Shown here one piece after another: positions 18,534-29,264 of a stretch of 64,000 nt of DNA. The stretch is from contig NZ_JAFKCU010000005.1 of assembly GCF_017254845.1 (NCBI RefSeq), forward strand, positions 62,001 to 126,000, in the 5' to 3' direction. Within the stretch, counting starts at the first letter, position 1, and every line of letters starts with the position of its first letter. This stretch comes from Algoriphagus pacificus (GTDB lineage: Bacteria; Bacteroidota; Bacteroidia; Cytophagales; Cyclobacteriaceae). Below the pieces are notes generated by a model, which was not told the DNA's origin, searched no databases, and saw nothing but the letters and a program-made list of their open reading frames with translations. The translations under genes were made by a program, and so were the position numbers.

Positions 18534-18815
18534 TTACCTTACCTGCATCCACTTTTTACTTTCCTTGCTCACAAAAGTAATCGGGACAAATTTGTCCGTA
18601 GGAGCCCCAATGTAATAGACAGTCCAGTTGGGATCATGATGGGAAAGCATATCCGAGATACAATCGGCTCGATGTCCTTGGGGATTGGCGCAGTCATCCC
18701 AATAAAACAATTCAACTTTGTAATGCAGGGATTTTACTTCATTGTTGATAATTACCTGTATTTCTATATCCTGTTTACCAGGAAATGTCGGGATAGGAAT
18801 GGCGATATGGCTCAT
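18534..18815 (-). CDS. Small hypothetical protein (93 aa)
   Basis: Unrecognised. No signal peptide; composition looks protein-like (WTVYYIGAPTDKFVPITF). Two cysteines sit near the centre (DDCANPQ and ADCISD). It lies 188 bp behind permease 19004-21385 and 84 bp before the 191-aa gene, so all three could share a transcript. Its coding sequence contains a perfect GGACAAATTTGTCC palindrome at 18584-18597 that matches the core of the permease-promoter operator. Confidence 0.6.
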   Translation of the reverse strand: MSHIAIPIPTFPGKQDIEIQVIINNEVKSLHYKVELFYWDDCANPQGHRADCISDMLSHHDPNWTVYYIGAPTDKFVPITFVSKESKKWMQVR

Positions 18816-19003
18816 GGCTCAAAAGGTTTAAGTGTGTAATTATTGATGCATTTATTTTTAGGTTGTTTATTCTTACTAATTCTTTATTTAAAGCAGGTTC
18901 TGGTTTCAATATTTTTCAGACCAAATATTGATTCCTTAATCTATAACAAACTGACTCTAAACACTTTTCACTTCGTATTTTTCACTTTGCACTTCGTACT
19001 TTA

Positions 19004-21385
19004 TTATTCATCTCTCAAGCTATTCACTGGATTCATTAGAGCGGCTTTCAGGGATTGTGTTCCCACAGTGAATAAGGCGATTACCATAGTCAGGATACCG
19101 GCTCCTACGAAGAACCACCACTCCAAATCAATTCTGAAAGCATAGTCACTGAGCCAATCGGAACTGATCCAAAAAGCAACTGGAGAGGCTACAACAAATG
19201 CCAATACAAGTAATAGCATGAATTCTTTGGAAAGCATCATAAGGATGGTAGGCGAACTCGCACCCAACACTTTTCTGACCCCGATTTCTTTTGTTCTTCT
19301 ACCGGCACTATAAGCTGCCAATCCTACTAAGCCAAAGCATGCAATAACTATGGCTAAGATTGAAAAGCTCATGACAATCTTTCCTGCGATTTGGTCGGCT
19401 CTGTATTGCCTATCTAAGGCCTGATCCACAAAACTGAACTGAAATTCAGATTCCTGATCGTATTTTTTATATAATGATTCAATCGAGGTTAATGCTTCTT
19501 TCACTTGGTTTTCCCTTATCCTAACCAGTAAGTTGGATTTTGCATACTGAGGCCAATTTCTCAAAATCATTGGTCCAACCGGAACATTCATCGGTCTATA
19601 ATTGAAATCCTTCACCACACCGATCACCGTTCCGGGTTGGTCCCAAAAAGAAAATTCTTTGCCCAATGCTTCTTCAGAAGTCCATCCTAATTCTTTAACC
19701 GCTGTTTCATTAAGTATAAATGATGCAGTGTCACTGGACATTTTAAAATCAAAATTTCTTCCGGAAACCAACTCCATTCCTGTCGTGGGCAGAAAATCCG
19801 GATCCACGTTCATATGGGCCCAAAGAATTTTGGTTTCCAAATCATTTCCTTCCCAATCGACATTATCAGAAGAAGTGGTAAGATTTATGAGGTTGCTGGA
19901 GGCTAGGGAAACTTGAGAAATACTGGCTTGTCCCAGCAGGTCGCTTTTATATAATTCTGATTTGTCTTGGACCCCTTTTTTCAAATAGACACTGACTAAA
20001 TGAGATTTATCGAATCCTAATTCACGTTGCTGTAAAAAATCCAATTGCCTGTAAATGGTCACTGTACTCACCATCAAAACCATGGCAAAAGTAAACTGGA
20101 CAACGATCAGAAACTTACCAAAACTCTGGTTTTTGGTGGCTGATCCTATTCCAACTGATTGGAACTTGGAGTTTTTAAATCTGGAAAGGAAAAATGCAGG
20201 ATAGACACCAGCCAATAGGCTCAACAAAACAGTCCCGAGGAAAAGAATTAAGGGGAATGTTATTGTTTGAAATGGCAAAACCATTTCTTTCCCGGTAATC
20301 TCATTGAGTATAGGGAGAACTAGTTGAAATAGCACCAAGGCCAATAGTATCGCTACAAAACTCACAATAAAAGCTTCTGTCAGAAATTGATAAATCAATT
20401 GCCCTCGCATGGCCCCCATGATTTTGCGGACATTCACTTCCTTGGTCCGGTTGAAAGCACTGGCAGTAGAAAGGTTGATAAAATTGAAAATGGCAATCAA
20501 CAAAACGATAATTCCTACGGAAACAAAAATCCGGATATAAGCCACATTTCCTGTTTTGCTCCAGTCTGTTTGGAAATCAAAGTCTGAATAAAGGTAAATA
20601 TCAGAAAGGGGTTGAATTGCCAACTTGGTAGTTGTATCTGAAGAATATTCTTTAAAAATCGGTTCTATCTTGCTTTCAAATGCTTTTTCATCTGAGCGAT
20701 CGTCCAACATCACATAAGTATGAAAATTATTGCTCCCCCAGTTGTAATTATACTTGCTCGACTCCTCCACTTTAAATGAAGTCAACACCTCAAATTGAAT
20801 ATGGGAATTTGCCGGAGGGTCTTGCACCACACCTGCAATTTGCAATTGCTTAGTATTATCAAAAGTGATTTGTTTTCCTATTAGGCTTTGGCTTGCCCAA
20901 TCTGGACCGAAGAGCTTTGAGGCGAAACTTTCAGTAATCACCACATCACTTACATCATTCAAAGCAAAACTGCTGTTTCCCTGAACCATAGGAAAATCGA
21001 AAATATGAAAGAAGGAGTTTTCAGTAATCAGAATAGACTTTGATTCCAGACTTTGTTGTTCAGTTTTAACAATCACTGGTTGCCAGAATCTACCGATCCT
21101 CACGGTTTCTTTGACCTCTTCATAATTGGACTTTAGCACTGGAGCCAAAGGTCCCGGAGTAACAGCCACATGATAGATATCCCCGCCTTGGATTTGTTCC
21201 TCCACGATTCGGTAGATTTCCCCATTGTTTTTGTGAAACCGATCAAAGCTATATTCATCAAATACAAAGAATGAAATGGCAATACAGCAGACAAGGCCAA
21301 TCGCCAATCCTCCTATTTTGATAAGGGAATTTGCTTTCTCTTTTAGGAGATTCCTAGTCGCTATTTTCAGATAGTTTTTCCACAT
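19004..21385 (-). CDS. FtsX/MacB-type ABC permease (793 aa)
   Basis: Loop signatures TKEVNVRKIMGAM and TKEIGVRKVLGAS; opening MWKNYLKIATRNLLKEK; tail NPVNSLRDE. The first-half signature has VNVRK rather than the usual VGVRK. The periplasmic entry motif is SFDRFHKNNGEIYRIV. The 282 bp upstream (to 21667) hold no TGGCA box and no CGRACA palindrome. It is therefore probably read from the promoter at 29279 as the fourth permease of a long operon (29204, 26644, 24094, 21385), or from an unseen weak promoter. Confidence 0.95.
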   Translation of the reverse strand: MWKNYLKIATRNLLKEKANSLIKIGGLAIGLVCCIAISFFVFDEYSFDRFHKNNGEIYRIVEEQIQGGDIYHVAVTPGPLAPVLKSNYEEVKETVRIGRFWQPVIVKTEQQSLESKSILITENSFFHIFDFPMVQGNSSFALNDVSDVVITESFASKLFGPDWASQSLIGKQITFDNTKQLQIAGVVQDPPANSHIQFEVLTSFKVEESSKYNYNWGSNNFHTYVMLDDRSDEKAFESKIEPIFKEYSSDTTTKLAIQPLSDIYLYSDFDFQTDWSKTGNVAYIRIFVSVGIIVLLIAIFNFINLSTASAFNRTKEVNVRKIMGAMRGQLIYQFLTEAFIVSFVAILLALVLFQLVLPILNEITGKEMVLPFQTITFPLILFLGTVLLSLLAGVYPAFFLSRFKNSKFQSVGIGSATKNQSFGKFLIVVQFTFAMVLMVSTVTIYRQLDFLQQRELGFDKSHLVSVYLKKGVQDKSELYKSDLLGQASISQVSLASSNLINLTTSSDNVDWEGNDLETKILWAHMNVDPDFLPTTGMELVSGRNFDFKMSSDTASFILNETAVKELGWTSEEALGKEFSFWDQPGTVIGVVKDFNYRPMNVPVGPMILRNWPQYAKSNLLVRIRENQVKEALTSIESLYKKYDQESEFQFSFVDQALDRQYRADQIAGKIVMSFSILAIVIACFGLVGLAAYSAGRRTKEIGVRKVLGASSPTILMMLSKEFMLLLVLAFVVASPVAFWISSDWLSDYAFRIDLEWWFFVGAGILTMVIALFTVGTQSLKAALMNPVNSLRDE

Positions 21386-21667
21386 AGTTTTAGAATTGGA
21401 AATTAAAAGATTGAAATAACTTGTCCGCCGTGGCGGATTGGAAAATTGGATACACGAAATTGGTTAAGGTTTAAGGCGTCACCCTGAGCGAAGTCGAAGG
21501 GTTGTAATGTTTATTCAAACTGAGCCTCTCTGATAGTCATCCTTAAAGAGGTTTCGCTTCTAGTTTCTTAAATCAATTTTTCTTTAAAACAGATTACCAA
21601 GTCTTCGTTTCTCCCCACTGCAAGAAGGTCCCAATCGTAAATCCGAAATCATAAATCCGAAATCGTT
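21386..21667. other. 282-bp gap between permeases with short repeats
   Basis: No gene seen. It contains an inverted motif TCCGCC ... GGCGGA at about 21423-21436, CCCTGAGCGAAGTCGAAGGG at about 21482-21501 (a common Bacteroidota intergenic repeat, related to 48550-48580), and an ATCATAAATCCGAA microrepeat at about 21639-21665. No shared permease promoter is present. Confidence 0.5.
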
Positions 21668-24094
21668 TTACTCACTCTTCAAACTCTTCACCGGATTCAT
21701 CAAAGCAGCTTTGATAGCTTGGAAACTAATAGTTACCAAGGCTACAATCACAGCCAAGATACCGGATACCAAGAATACCCACCAATGCACTGGGACTTGA
21801 TAAGCAAATCCTTCCAGCCACTTGTTCATCCCAAACCAAGCTACAGGCGTTGCCACTATTATTGCTACTAGAACCAGTTTCACAAAGTCTTTGGAAAGCA
21901 AACCCACAATGCTTCCTATATCTGCACCAAGCACTTTTCGGATTCCGATTTCCTTGGTTCTTTGCTCGGCTGTGTAGGTAGCCAATCCCAACAATCCCAG
22001 ACAGGCAATCAAAATTGCCAATATTGAGAAGCTGGTAAAGATCTGTCTAAACCTGAAATCTGATTCGTATTGTCTATTGAAATCCTCATCCAAGAAACTG
22101 TAGATAAATGGTCTATGAGGTGCCAGTTGATTCCATACACTTTCTATTTCGGCCAAAGTTGCTGGTAAATCTTCTGTTGAAAGCTTCAAACTCATATACC
22201 GACTGGCATAGGCTTCAAATGGCAAAGTCAAAGGTTCAACAGTATTATGTAAGGAGATATAATTGAAATCCTTCACCACTCCGATGACTTCTCCTGCTCT
22301 TCCCCATTGATCGAATTTTTTACCAATAATATCCGCAGGATTGGCATAACCATATTGCCTTGCCGCAGCTTCATTCACGACCAATGCTGAAGTAGAATCT
22401 GAGGGGTAATCCCTGCTGTATGACCTTCCAGCAACCAATTCCAAATTGAAATGATCGATAAAATCCAAGCCAACCTGGAATATGGCCTGACCTTGTTGTA
22501 TCATTTCACCTTCTGGGTTTTCAATGATGGTTCCTGCATTGGGAAAATGGCTACCCGGAACGCTTCTGGAAAAAGCAACCGAAGCAATATTTTGGTTTTT
22601 CTCTAATTCATTTTCCAAGGAAGAAGACACATTATTGACTTGCTCATCATAGTTGTAATCTATCACAAGCATTTGCTCCTTGTCGAAGCCCATATCCTTA
22701 TCCAGCAAATGACTCATTTGGTTATAGACGATGATGGTACCTGCTATCAAAGCTATAGAAAGACTGAATTGGAAAATCACAAGCCCCTTGCGGAGATTGG
22801 CTCCCTTGGCATCCGATTTATTGATCCCTTTGAGAATGGAAACAGGTCTGAAACTGGATAATACCAAAGCAGGATAAGAACCAGCAAGCAATCCAACCAG
22901 TATCACGATCCCAAAGAAGAATGGAATGGTTTGCCAGTTCAGGACTCGATTGACCAATAGATCTTTCCCTGTCAAATCATTCATCCAAGGCAAAGCAAGA
23001 GAAACGAACAAGACAGCGAGCAAACCTGATAAAATTACGATGACGAGGGATTCACCAAGAAACTGGAAAATCAAACTGTTTTTATCAGCTCCGATAGACT
23101 TTCGGATTCCCACTTCCTTGGCACGCTCCATGGATCTAGCTGTAGACAGGTTCATGAAATTGATGATGGCAATCGCCAAAATGAAAAATCCTATGACCGA
23201 GAAAACATAAATATTAGAAAGGGACGCTGTATCTCCTGGTTGTCTCTGAACCTCTGATCTGAGGTAGACATCTTTAAGCGGTTCAATGCCAATTGTATAA
23301 TTCGGTCCGTTTTCTTCACTCGCTCTTCGGGAGATAAATTCCGGAAGCTTTGCCTCAAAAGCCTGCTGGTCGAATTGATCATTCGCCAAGAAATAGGTGT
23401 ATGTATCCACATAACCCCAGTTATCAAATACACTAGGTCTGGATTGATAGAATGTACTTAAGGAAAGCAGAGAATTAAACTTCAAATGTGAATTGGATGG
23501 CATATCCTTCATCACTCCGGTGACTGTGTAATCACCCGCATTTGCCCTTCCAGCAACATCAGATCCTTTCAGGGTTTTGCCTAATGCTTCCTCGTCTCCA
23601 AAATATTTTTTCGCTGTAGTCTCCGAAAGCACAACGCTAAAAGGTGCGACCAAGGCATTTTTGGGATCACCCTCGAGCAATTCATAAGAAAACACTTCGA
23701 AAAAAGTCGAATCCATGAAGACGATTCCATCTTCCTGCTGGATCTCATCTCCGGTTGAAAACAAGATATCTGCCCTGCCTGAAAACCTAACAACCTTTTC
23801 AACTTCCGGAAAATCCAACTCTAAAGCCGGACCAACCGGAGCATTTCCCCAAACCCAATAATTTTCACGAGAATTGCTCTCAGATTGCTCATCTTCTGCT
23901 GAATAATTGTGGACCACTCTGTAAATCCTATCTCCTTTTTCATTGAATTGGTCATAGGATAATTCATCCTGAACAAACATAAAAATAAGCACACAGCAGG
24001 CCATGCCGATACCCAAACCAACCATGTTGATAAAGGAATAGACCTTCTTTTTCAAAAGGTTTCTATAGGCGATTTTCAAATAGTTTTTCCACAT
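21668..24094 (-). CDS. FtsX/MacB-type ABC permease (808 aa)
   Basis: Loop signatures AKEVGIRKSIGAD and TKEIGIRKVLGAD; opening MWKNYLKIAYRNLLKKK; tail NPVKSLKSE. TM1 contains a Cys pair (GIGMACCVLIFMFV). The entry motif is SYDQFNEKGDRIYRVV. It sits 114 bp behind the start-proximal neighbour 24209-26644, with only short A/T and TACGAAGTAC-type repeats between. It is probably the third gene of the operon that begins at 29204. Confidence 0.95.
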   Translation of the reverse strand: MWKNYLKIAYRNLLKKKVYSFINMVGLGIGMACCVLIFMFVQDELSYDQFNEKGDRIYRVVHNYSAEDEQSESNSRENYWVWGNAPVGPALELDFPEVEKVVRFSGRADILFSTGDEIQQEDGIVFMDSTFFEVFSYELLEGDPKNALVAPFSVVLSETTAKKYFGDEEALGKTLKGSDVAGRANAGDYTVTGVMKDMPSNSHLKFNSLLSLSTFYQSRPSVFDNWGYVDTYTYFLANDQFDQQAFEAKLPEFISRRASEENGPNYTIGIEPLKDVYLRSEVQRQPGDTASLSNIYVFSVIGFFILAIAIINFMNLSTARSMERAKEVGIRKSIGADKNSLIFQFLGESLVIVILSGLLAVLFVSLALPWMNDLTGKDLLVNRVLNWQTIPFFFGIVILVGLLAGSYPALVLSSFRPVSILKGINKSDAKGANLRKGLVIFQFSLSIALIAGTIIVYNQMSHLLDKDMGFDKEQMLVIDYNYDEQVNNVSSSLENELEKNQNIASVAFSRSVPGSHFPNAGTIIENPEGEMIQQGQAIFQVGLDFIDHFNLELVAGRSYSRDYPSDSTSALVVNEAAARQYGYANPADIIGKKFDQWGRAGEVIGVVKDFNYISLHNTVEPLTLPFEAYASRYMSLKLSTEDLPATLAEIESVWNQLAPHRPFIYSFLDEDFNRQYESDFRFRQIFTSFSILAILIACLGLLGLATYTAEQRTKEIGIRKVLGADIGSIVGLLSKDFVKLVLVAIIVATPVAWFGMNKWLEGFAYQVPVHWWVFLVSGILAVIVALVTISFQAIKAALMNPVKSLKSE

Positions 24095-24208
24095 GGTATG
24101 TATGGTTTTAAGGTTTAAAGTCTAGAAATCTGAATACCCTCCAAACTCATTGTTTTTTATTTTTTATTCGTAATATTTGGTACTTTGTACCTCGTACTTC
24201 GTACTTAT

Positions 24209-26644
24209 TTATTCACTTTTTAGACTTTCCACAGGATTGACTTTAGCAGATTTGATGGCATGATAACTCACAGTAAACAAAGCCATAAGTGCAGCTAAGA
24301 ATCCCGACAAAGCAAAGGACTGCCAACTGATATCTATCTTATAGTCATAGTCTTTCAGCCAATTCTCCATCATATAATAAGCGACAGGACAAGCGAGAAC
24401 CATTGAGCCCAAAACGAGTAAGAGGAATTTTTTGGTGAGCATTCCGTAGATGCCTTCAAAAGAAGCCCCCATCACTTTTCGGATACTTACTTCTTTGCTT
24501 CGCTGCTCCACCAAAAAGGCAGAAAGTGCAAATAATCCCAGACAAGCGACTACGATGGCAAGTATAGCAAAGCTTGTAAGGATCAATTTCACCCTTCGTA
24601 CATTGTCATACATCTGGGCAAAAGAATCATCCATAAAAGCGTATCGAAATGCCAGATTGGGTGCAAACTGATTCCATTTTCCCTCGACCGTCTCCAATAA
24701 TCCTGGTATGTCTGCTGAATTTATTTTGACAGACATGATGGTATTGCTTTTTCCCATAAACAGAGCCAAAGGCTCAACTCGCTCCTTGAGGTTATCAAAT
24801 CGAAAATCTTTTACCACTCCGATGATCTCACTCAAATCTCCATAGCGGGAAATCCTCTTTCCGATAGGATCGCTTAATCCAAGTTCTTTAGCCATTTCCT
24901 CATTAATAATGGTAGCCTTCTGATCTGAAGCTATGGTTTTATCGAAATTCCTTCCGGCAATCAATTCAATTCCCAATGTGGAAAGGTAATCTTCATCAAC
25001 CACCCAAGCTTGTCCTGAAATTGTCTCGTCTATATTATCTCTACCTTCATTGACAAAGGAATTCCCATTCCTCTTGGTGTTTTCCAAAGGCAAATAATCA
25101 CTGATGCTGACAGATTCTACTCCTTGCAATCGGGCCAATTCCTCCTTAAAGACTTCATCCTTCTCCCCTAACATATTGGTTCCGTAAAGTTGGATAACCT
25201 GTTCTTTCTCAAAGCCAACTTTCGCATTCAGAATAAAGGACATCTGCTCGTTGATAATGAGAGTGCCAATTATCAGGATGATAGAAACAGTAAACTGGAA
25301 GACCACCAAACTACTCTGCAACCCTCCGGATTTACTTCCAAGGCGCAATCTTCCTTTAAGTACCTGAATCGGTGAAAAGCCAGAGAGGTAGATTGCCGGG
25401 TAGGATCCAGCCAAGCCTCCCACAAAGAGTGCTGAAAGAAACAGAATCGGAATGAACAAGGGTTGATCCCAAGGCATTTCCAAAGCGATACCACTCATAT
25501 CTTTGAATAAAGGCATGAGCAGTTCTGCCATGACCAATCCTATCCCAAATGCAATGACAGAAATCAGGATTGATTCGGCCAGGAACTGGAAAACCAAATT
25601 CGACCTACCTGAGCCAATCACCTTTCTCAAACCTACTTCCTTGGCGCGGTTAGCTGATCTTGCTGTTGATAAATTCACAAAATTGATAGAGGCAAGCACC
25701 AGAATAAAAAATGCAACTGTTCCAAAAATCCAGACAATCCTAATGTCATTTCGAATGTTGGACTCTCCATCGATAGAAGCTGAATAGAGTTGTATATCGG
25801 TCATTGCCTGAAGAAAAGTATCCGCCTTTTCTTCAATAGTTTCAGCCATTGCCAATCCTGCCGCGACCATAGCAGGTTTTAGGTATTTCGAAATTAATGT
25901 CTCGTTCAGTGTTTCGCTAAAAACTTCTACATTGACATCGGGACGTATCTTAAGGTATGTCTTGTAATTGCTTTGAATCCAACGGGTCTGCTCACCTTTA
26001 CCAAACTCCACTTCCGATAGTGTCAGAAAATAGTCGTAATCCAAATGTGAATTACTCGGAAAATCGTCCATGACTCCTGAAATCGTCCGAGGGTCATCCC
26101 TTCTTCCATTCAGATAGATCACATGTCCAATTGGATTTTGGTCTTTAAAAAACTTTTTAGCTATAGACTCCGAAATCACCAAGGAATTGGGTTGAAGTAA
26201 TGCGGTCTTACGATCACCATATACCATCGGAATGCTAAAAATATCCAGGATAGACTGGTCCGCATAGGCAAACTTTTCTTCATGATGTTGCATGGGATCA
26301 TCATCAATCTGGATTTCATTAGTTCCAGCCCCATAGAATAAATCATTTTCCATGATCCTTCCTGCCATTTCTACTTCATCAAAATCAGCCGCAACGGTTC
26401 TAGCGGTATTTGCGGAAAAATGCACATCCTGCTGCTTTTCTGTCCCAAAATCATATTGGCGAACCAAGCGATAAATGTTTTCGGATTCAGGAACAAATTT
26501 GTCATAGCTGGTTTCATGAAGGATATAAACTGAAATCAAAATACAGGCAGAAATCCCAATGCTGAGACCAGCAATATTGATGAGTGAAAAACCTTTGGCT
26601 TTCAGGATATTTCTCCAGGCGATTTTTAGGTAGTTCTTAATCAT
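24209..26644 (-). CDS. FtsX/MacB-type ABC permease (811 aa)
   Basis: Loop signatures AKEVGLRKVIGSG and SKEVSIRKVMGAS; opening MIKNYLKIAWRNILKAK; tail NPVESLKSE. The first periplasmic domain is longer than average and includes a helical insert (SETLNETLISKYLKPAMVAA). The entry motif is SYDKFVPESENIYRLV. It follows permease 26778-29204 by 133 bp without a shared-type promoter and is taken as the second gene of that operon. Confidence 0.95.
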   Translation of the reverse strand: MIKNYLKIAWRNILKAKGFSLINIAGLSIGISACILISVYILHETSYDKFVPESENIYRLVRQYDFGTEKQQDVHFSANTARTVAADFDEVEMAGRIMENDLFYGAGTNEIQIDDDPMQHHEEKFAYADQSILDIFSIPMVYGDRKTALLQPNSLVISESIAKKFFKDQNPIGHVIYLNGRRDDPRTISGVMDDFPSNSHLDYDYFLTLSEVEFGKGEQTRWIQSNYKTYLKIRPDVNVEVFSETLNETLISKYLKPAMVAAGLAMAETIEEKADTFLQAMTDIQLYSASIDGESNIRNDIRIVWIFGTVAFFILVLASINFVNLSTARSANRAKEVGLRKVIGSGRSNLVFQFLAESILISVIAFGIGLVMAELLMPLFKDMSGIALEMPWDQPLFIPILFLSALFVGGLAGSYPAIYLSGFSPIQVLKGRLRLGSKSGGLQSSLVVFQFTVSIILIIGTLIINEQMSFILNAKVGFEKEQVIQLYGTNMLGEKDEVFKEELARLQGVESVSISDYLPLENTKRNGNSFVNEGRDNIDETISGQAWVVDEDYLSTLGIELIAGRNFDKTIASDQKATIINEEMAKELGLSDPIGKRISRYGDLSEIIGVVKDFRFDNLKERVEPLALFMGKSNTIMSVKINSADIPGLLETVEGKWNQFAPNLAFRYAFMDDSFAQMYDNVRRVKLILTSFAILAIVVACLGLFALSAFLVEQRSKEVSIRKVMGASFEGIYGMLTKKFLLLVLGSMVLACPVAYYMMENWLKDYDYKIDISWQSFALSGFLAALMALFTVSYHAIKSAKVNPVESLKSE

Positions 26645-26777
26645 ATATTTCTAATTTTCTAAGCTTATTGGAATACCACCAAAGCTCTTTTTTCATTTCA
26701 CTTTTCATACTTCCCCACTTCCTCTCTCGTATTTCTTACTTCGTCATTTATACTTCCCACTTCGTACTTCCTATTTC

Positions 26778-29204
26778 TTATTCGTCTTTAAGGCTCTTCA
26801 CCGGATTTGCCTGAATACTTTTATAGGTCTGGAAGAAAATAGTCAGCACTGCCAGCCCTAAACAACTTCCAATTGCTAATGCAATCACCCAAACGCTGAT
26901 ACCAGTCTTATAGGCAAATTCCTCCAACCACTGATTCATAAAATAAACTGCAAGTGGAATGGCCAAAGCCACAGATATCAAAACCAAACGGAGGTAGGAA
27001 GCAGATAACATGACAAAGATTTCCGCCATAGAAGCGCCAAATACTTTTCGGATTCCAATTTCCTTGGTTCTCAAATGAGTGGTATAAGCGGTCAATCCAA
27101 ATAGTCCCAAACAGGCTATCAAAATGGACATGAAAGTCAGTACTTTCAGAAGATCAGCCATTTTCATTTCGGATTGATAGACTCTAGCAAAATCCTGATC
27201 CATAAATGAATAATTCATAGGAACCCGTGGCTCGTAAGCTTCCCAACCTGCCTTCAATTCATTAATGGCAGATTCCGCCTGATTTCCCTGAACTCTCACA
27301 GTGATATAATCCCTCAAGTAATAATCATGCATGTATTCGATGACCAAGGGTTTGATCTCGTTTCTGTAGGTTTCGAAATTGAAATCCTTCACCAATCCAA
27401 CCACTTCCAAAGAAGCTTCATCATCCTCTCCCTCATTTTTCACTAAAATCTGTCCAATTGGGTCCTCAGCAATTCCAAGGTATTCAGCAGCTTTTTCATT
27501 GATTATGATTTTTCCGACATCTGCTCCTGAAGTTTGTGCAAAGTTTCTTCCCTTCAATAATTCAAAATGATAAGTAGTCAGGTATTCTGCATCTGCTTCA
27601 TACCAGTTCATCCCCTGATCTTCTTTGGAATTAATGGAGTTAAAAGAGCGCATTTGGTATTGACCGGTCATCGGAATTCCTGTGGAAAAGCTCATGGATT
27701 CGATTTGGCTGCTGGATGCAAATCGTCCTTTGAAATCTTCCCGCTGTGAATTCTGAATTTCTCCATCATTGTGGATGATGAGCAGTTGCTCTTTGTCAAA
27801 GCCTGGATTGGAATTTTGTATAAAACTCATCTGACGCTGCACCAAGAGGGTACAAATAATCAGGGTCAAAGAAGTAGCAAATTGAAAAACCACCAAGGCA
27901 TTTCTGAAGGAATGGGCATTCTTTCCAACAGTCAATTGCTTCTTCATGATTAGCAAAGGCTTGAAGGAAGAAAGGTAAAATGCCGGATACGCGCCAGAGA
28001 TAAGTGTCAATCCGATCAAGAGAATTGGAATCATACCCAATACCAATGGATTACTGAATAAATTAAACTGAATGTCTTTGCCGGAAATCTGATTGAAAAG
28101 TCCATTTGACAACTGTACTACAACCAGTGAAAGCGCTACAGAGATCAAAACCAAGATGAAAGCCTCTGTCAAAAACTGGTAGACCAATTGGGACTTTGCC
28201 GACCCCATTACTTTCCTCACTCCTACCTCCATGGACCGAAGTCCAGCTTTGGCAGTAGCCAAATTCATAAAATTGATACATGCCAAAAGCAACACAAAAA
28301 CCGCTACCAAAGAGAAAATATACACATAGCTTTCATAGCTGTTGGCTTCCAATTCCCTTAGCAAATGAGATTTCAAATGGATATCCTGAATCGACATCAA
28401 CTGAAGATTGTAATCTGAACCCTCACCCTCTTTCTCAATAGCCGGAAATGCATAATTCGAAACGATCTGATCTAATTTCGCCTTCACTGCTTCACTGCTA
28501 CCATTTTCGATTTTCACATAGGTATTTAGGATAGGCCAAGTCCAGGAGTCCATCAAAAAGATCTCTTGATTCATCCATGGCTCATAAACCAGCATATCAA
28601 AATGTAAATGGGACTGGGCAGGGATATCCTTAATCACAGCTGCTATTTTACGGGGAGTGGGATCATTACTACCGATCAATAATGCCTTTCCAAGGACTTC
28701 CTGAGGAGGGATTTCTCCAAAATACTTCTTTGCCAGAGATTCTGTTATCGCAATAAAATTGGGTTGGGAAAGCGCCTTTTCTTTGCTTCCTGCCACTAAA
28801 GGCATATCAAAAACCTGAAAGAAATTTGGCTCAGCATAGAAAACATTCTCCTCACGGAATACCTGATCCATATTGGTTCCGGATCCTGGCTGAATTGTAA
28901 AGTCATTCCATTTCAAAATTCTCGTCACCGCATTTACTTCCGGAATATCGGAGGCAATTCTTGGCCCCAAAGCCGGAGGGGCTGTAGCATAGCTTGCTGT
29001 TTTAAAATCTCCCCAATGGGAACTCACCCTATAAATAGATGAGGATTCAGAGAGATATTGATCATAACTGAGTTCATCCTGAATAAAAAGTGTGATCATC
29101 AAAAAACCACTGATCCCAAGAGTCAAACCAAAAATATTCAGTCCAGTATACAGTCTGTTTTTCTTAAGTACTCTCCAGGCAATCTTTAGGTAGTTTTTTA
29201 GCAT
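26778..29204 (-). CDS. FtsX/MacB-type ABC permease, operon-leading (808 aa)
   Basis: Start set at ATG 29204, which gives MLKNYLKIAWRVLKKNR like its paralogues. An in-frame ATG 90 bp upstream would add 30 residues and overlap the promoter element, so it was not used. Loop signatures SMEVGVRKVMGSA and TKEIGIRKVFGAS; tail NPVKSLKDE. The SMEVG first loop also occurs in the 36925-39351 copy, suggesting close kinship. Promoter element at 29265-29364. First of four permeases with gaps of 133, 114 and 282 bp. Confidence 0.94.
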   Translation of the reverse strand: MLKNYLKIAWRVLKKNRLYTGLNIFGLTLGISGFLMITLFIQDELSYDQYLSESSSIYRVSSHWGDFKTASYATAPPALGPRIASDIPEVNAVTRILKWNDFTIQPGSGTNMDQVFREENVFYAEPNFFQVFDMPLVAGSKEKALSQPNFIAITESLAKKYFGEIPPQEVLGKALLIGSNDPTPRKIAAVIKDIPAQSHLHFDMLVYEPWMNQEIFLMDSWTWPILNTYVKIENGSSEAVKAKLDQIVSNYAFPAIEKEGEGSDYNLQLMSIQDIHLKSHLLRELEANSYESYVYIFSLVAVFVLLLACINFMNLATAKAGLRSMEVGVRKVMGSAKSQLVYQFLTEAFILVLISVALSLVVVQLSNGLFNQISGKDIQFNLFSNPLVLGMIPILLIGLTLISGAYPAFYLSSFKPLLIMKKQLTVGKNAHSFRNALVVFQFATSLTLIICTLLVQRQMSFIQNSNPGFDKEQLLIIHNDGEIQNSQREDFKGRFASSSQIESMSFSTGIPMTGQYQMRSFNSINSKEDQGMNWYEADAEYLTTYHFELLKGRNFAQTSGADVGKIIINEKAAEYLGIAEDPIGQILVKNEGEDDEASLEVVGLVKDFNFETYRNEIKPLVIEYMHDYYLRDYITVRVQGNQAESAINELKAGWEAYEPRVPMNYSFMDQDFARVYQSEMKMADLLKVLTFMSILIACLGLFGLTAYTTHLRTKEIGIRKVFGASMAEIFVMLSASYLRLVLISVALAIPLAVYFMNQWLEEFAYKTGISVWVIALAIGSCLGLAVLTIFFQTYKSIQANPVKSLKDE

Positions 29205-29264
29205 AATCAATCTAGAATTTAATAGGCCGGGCATAATAGAGCCCATTGTCTCTCTTTCTACATT

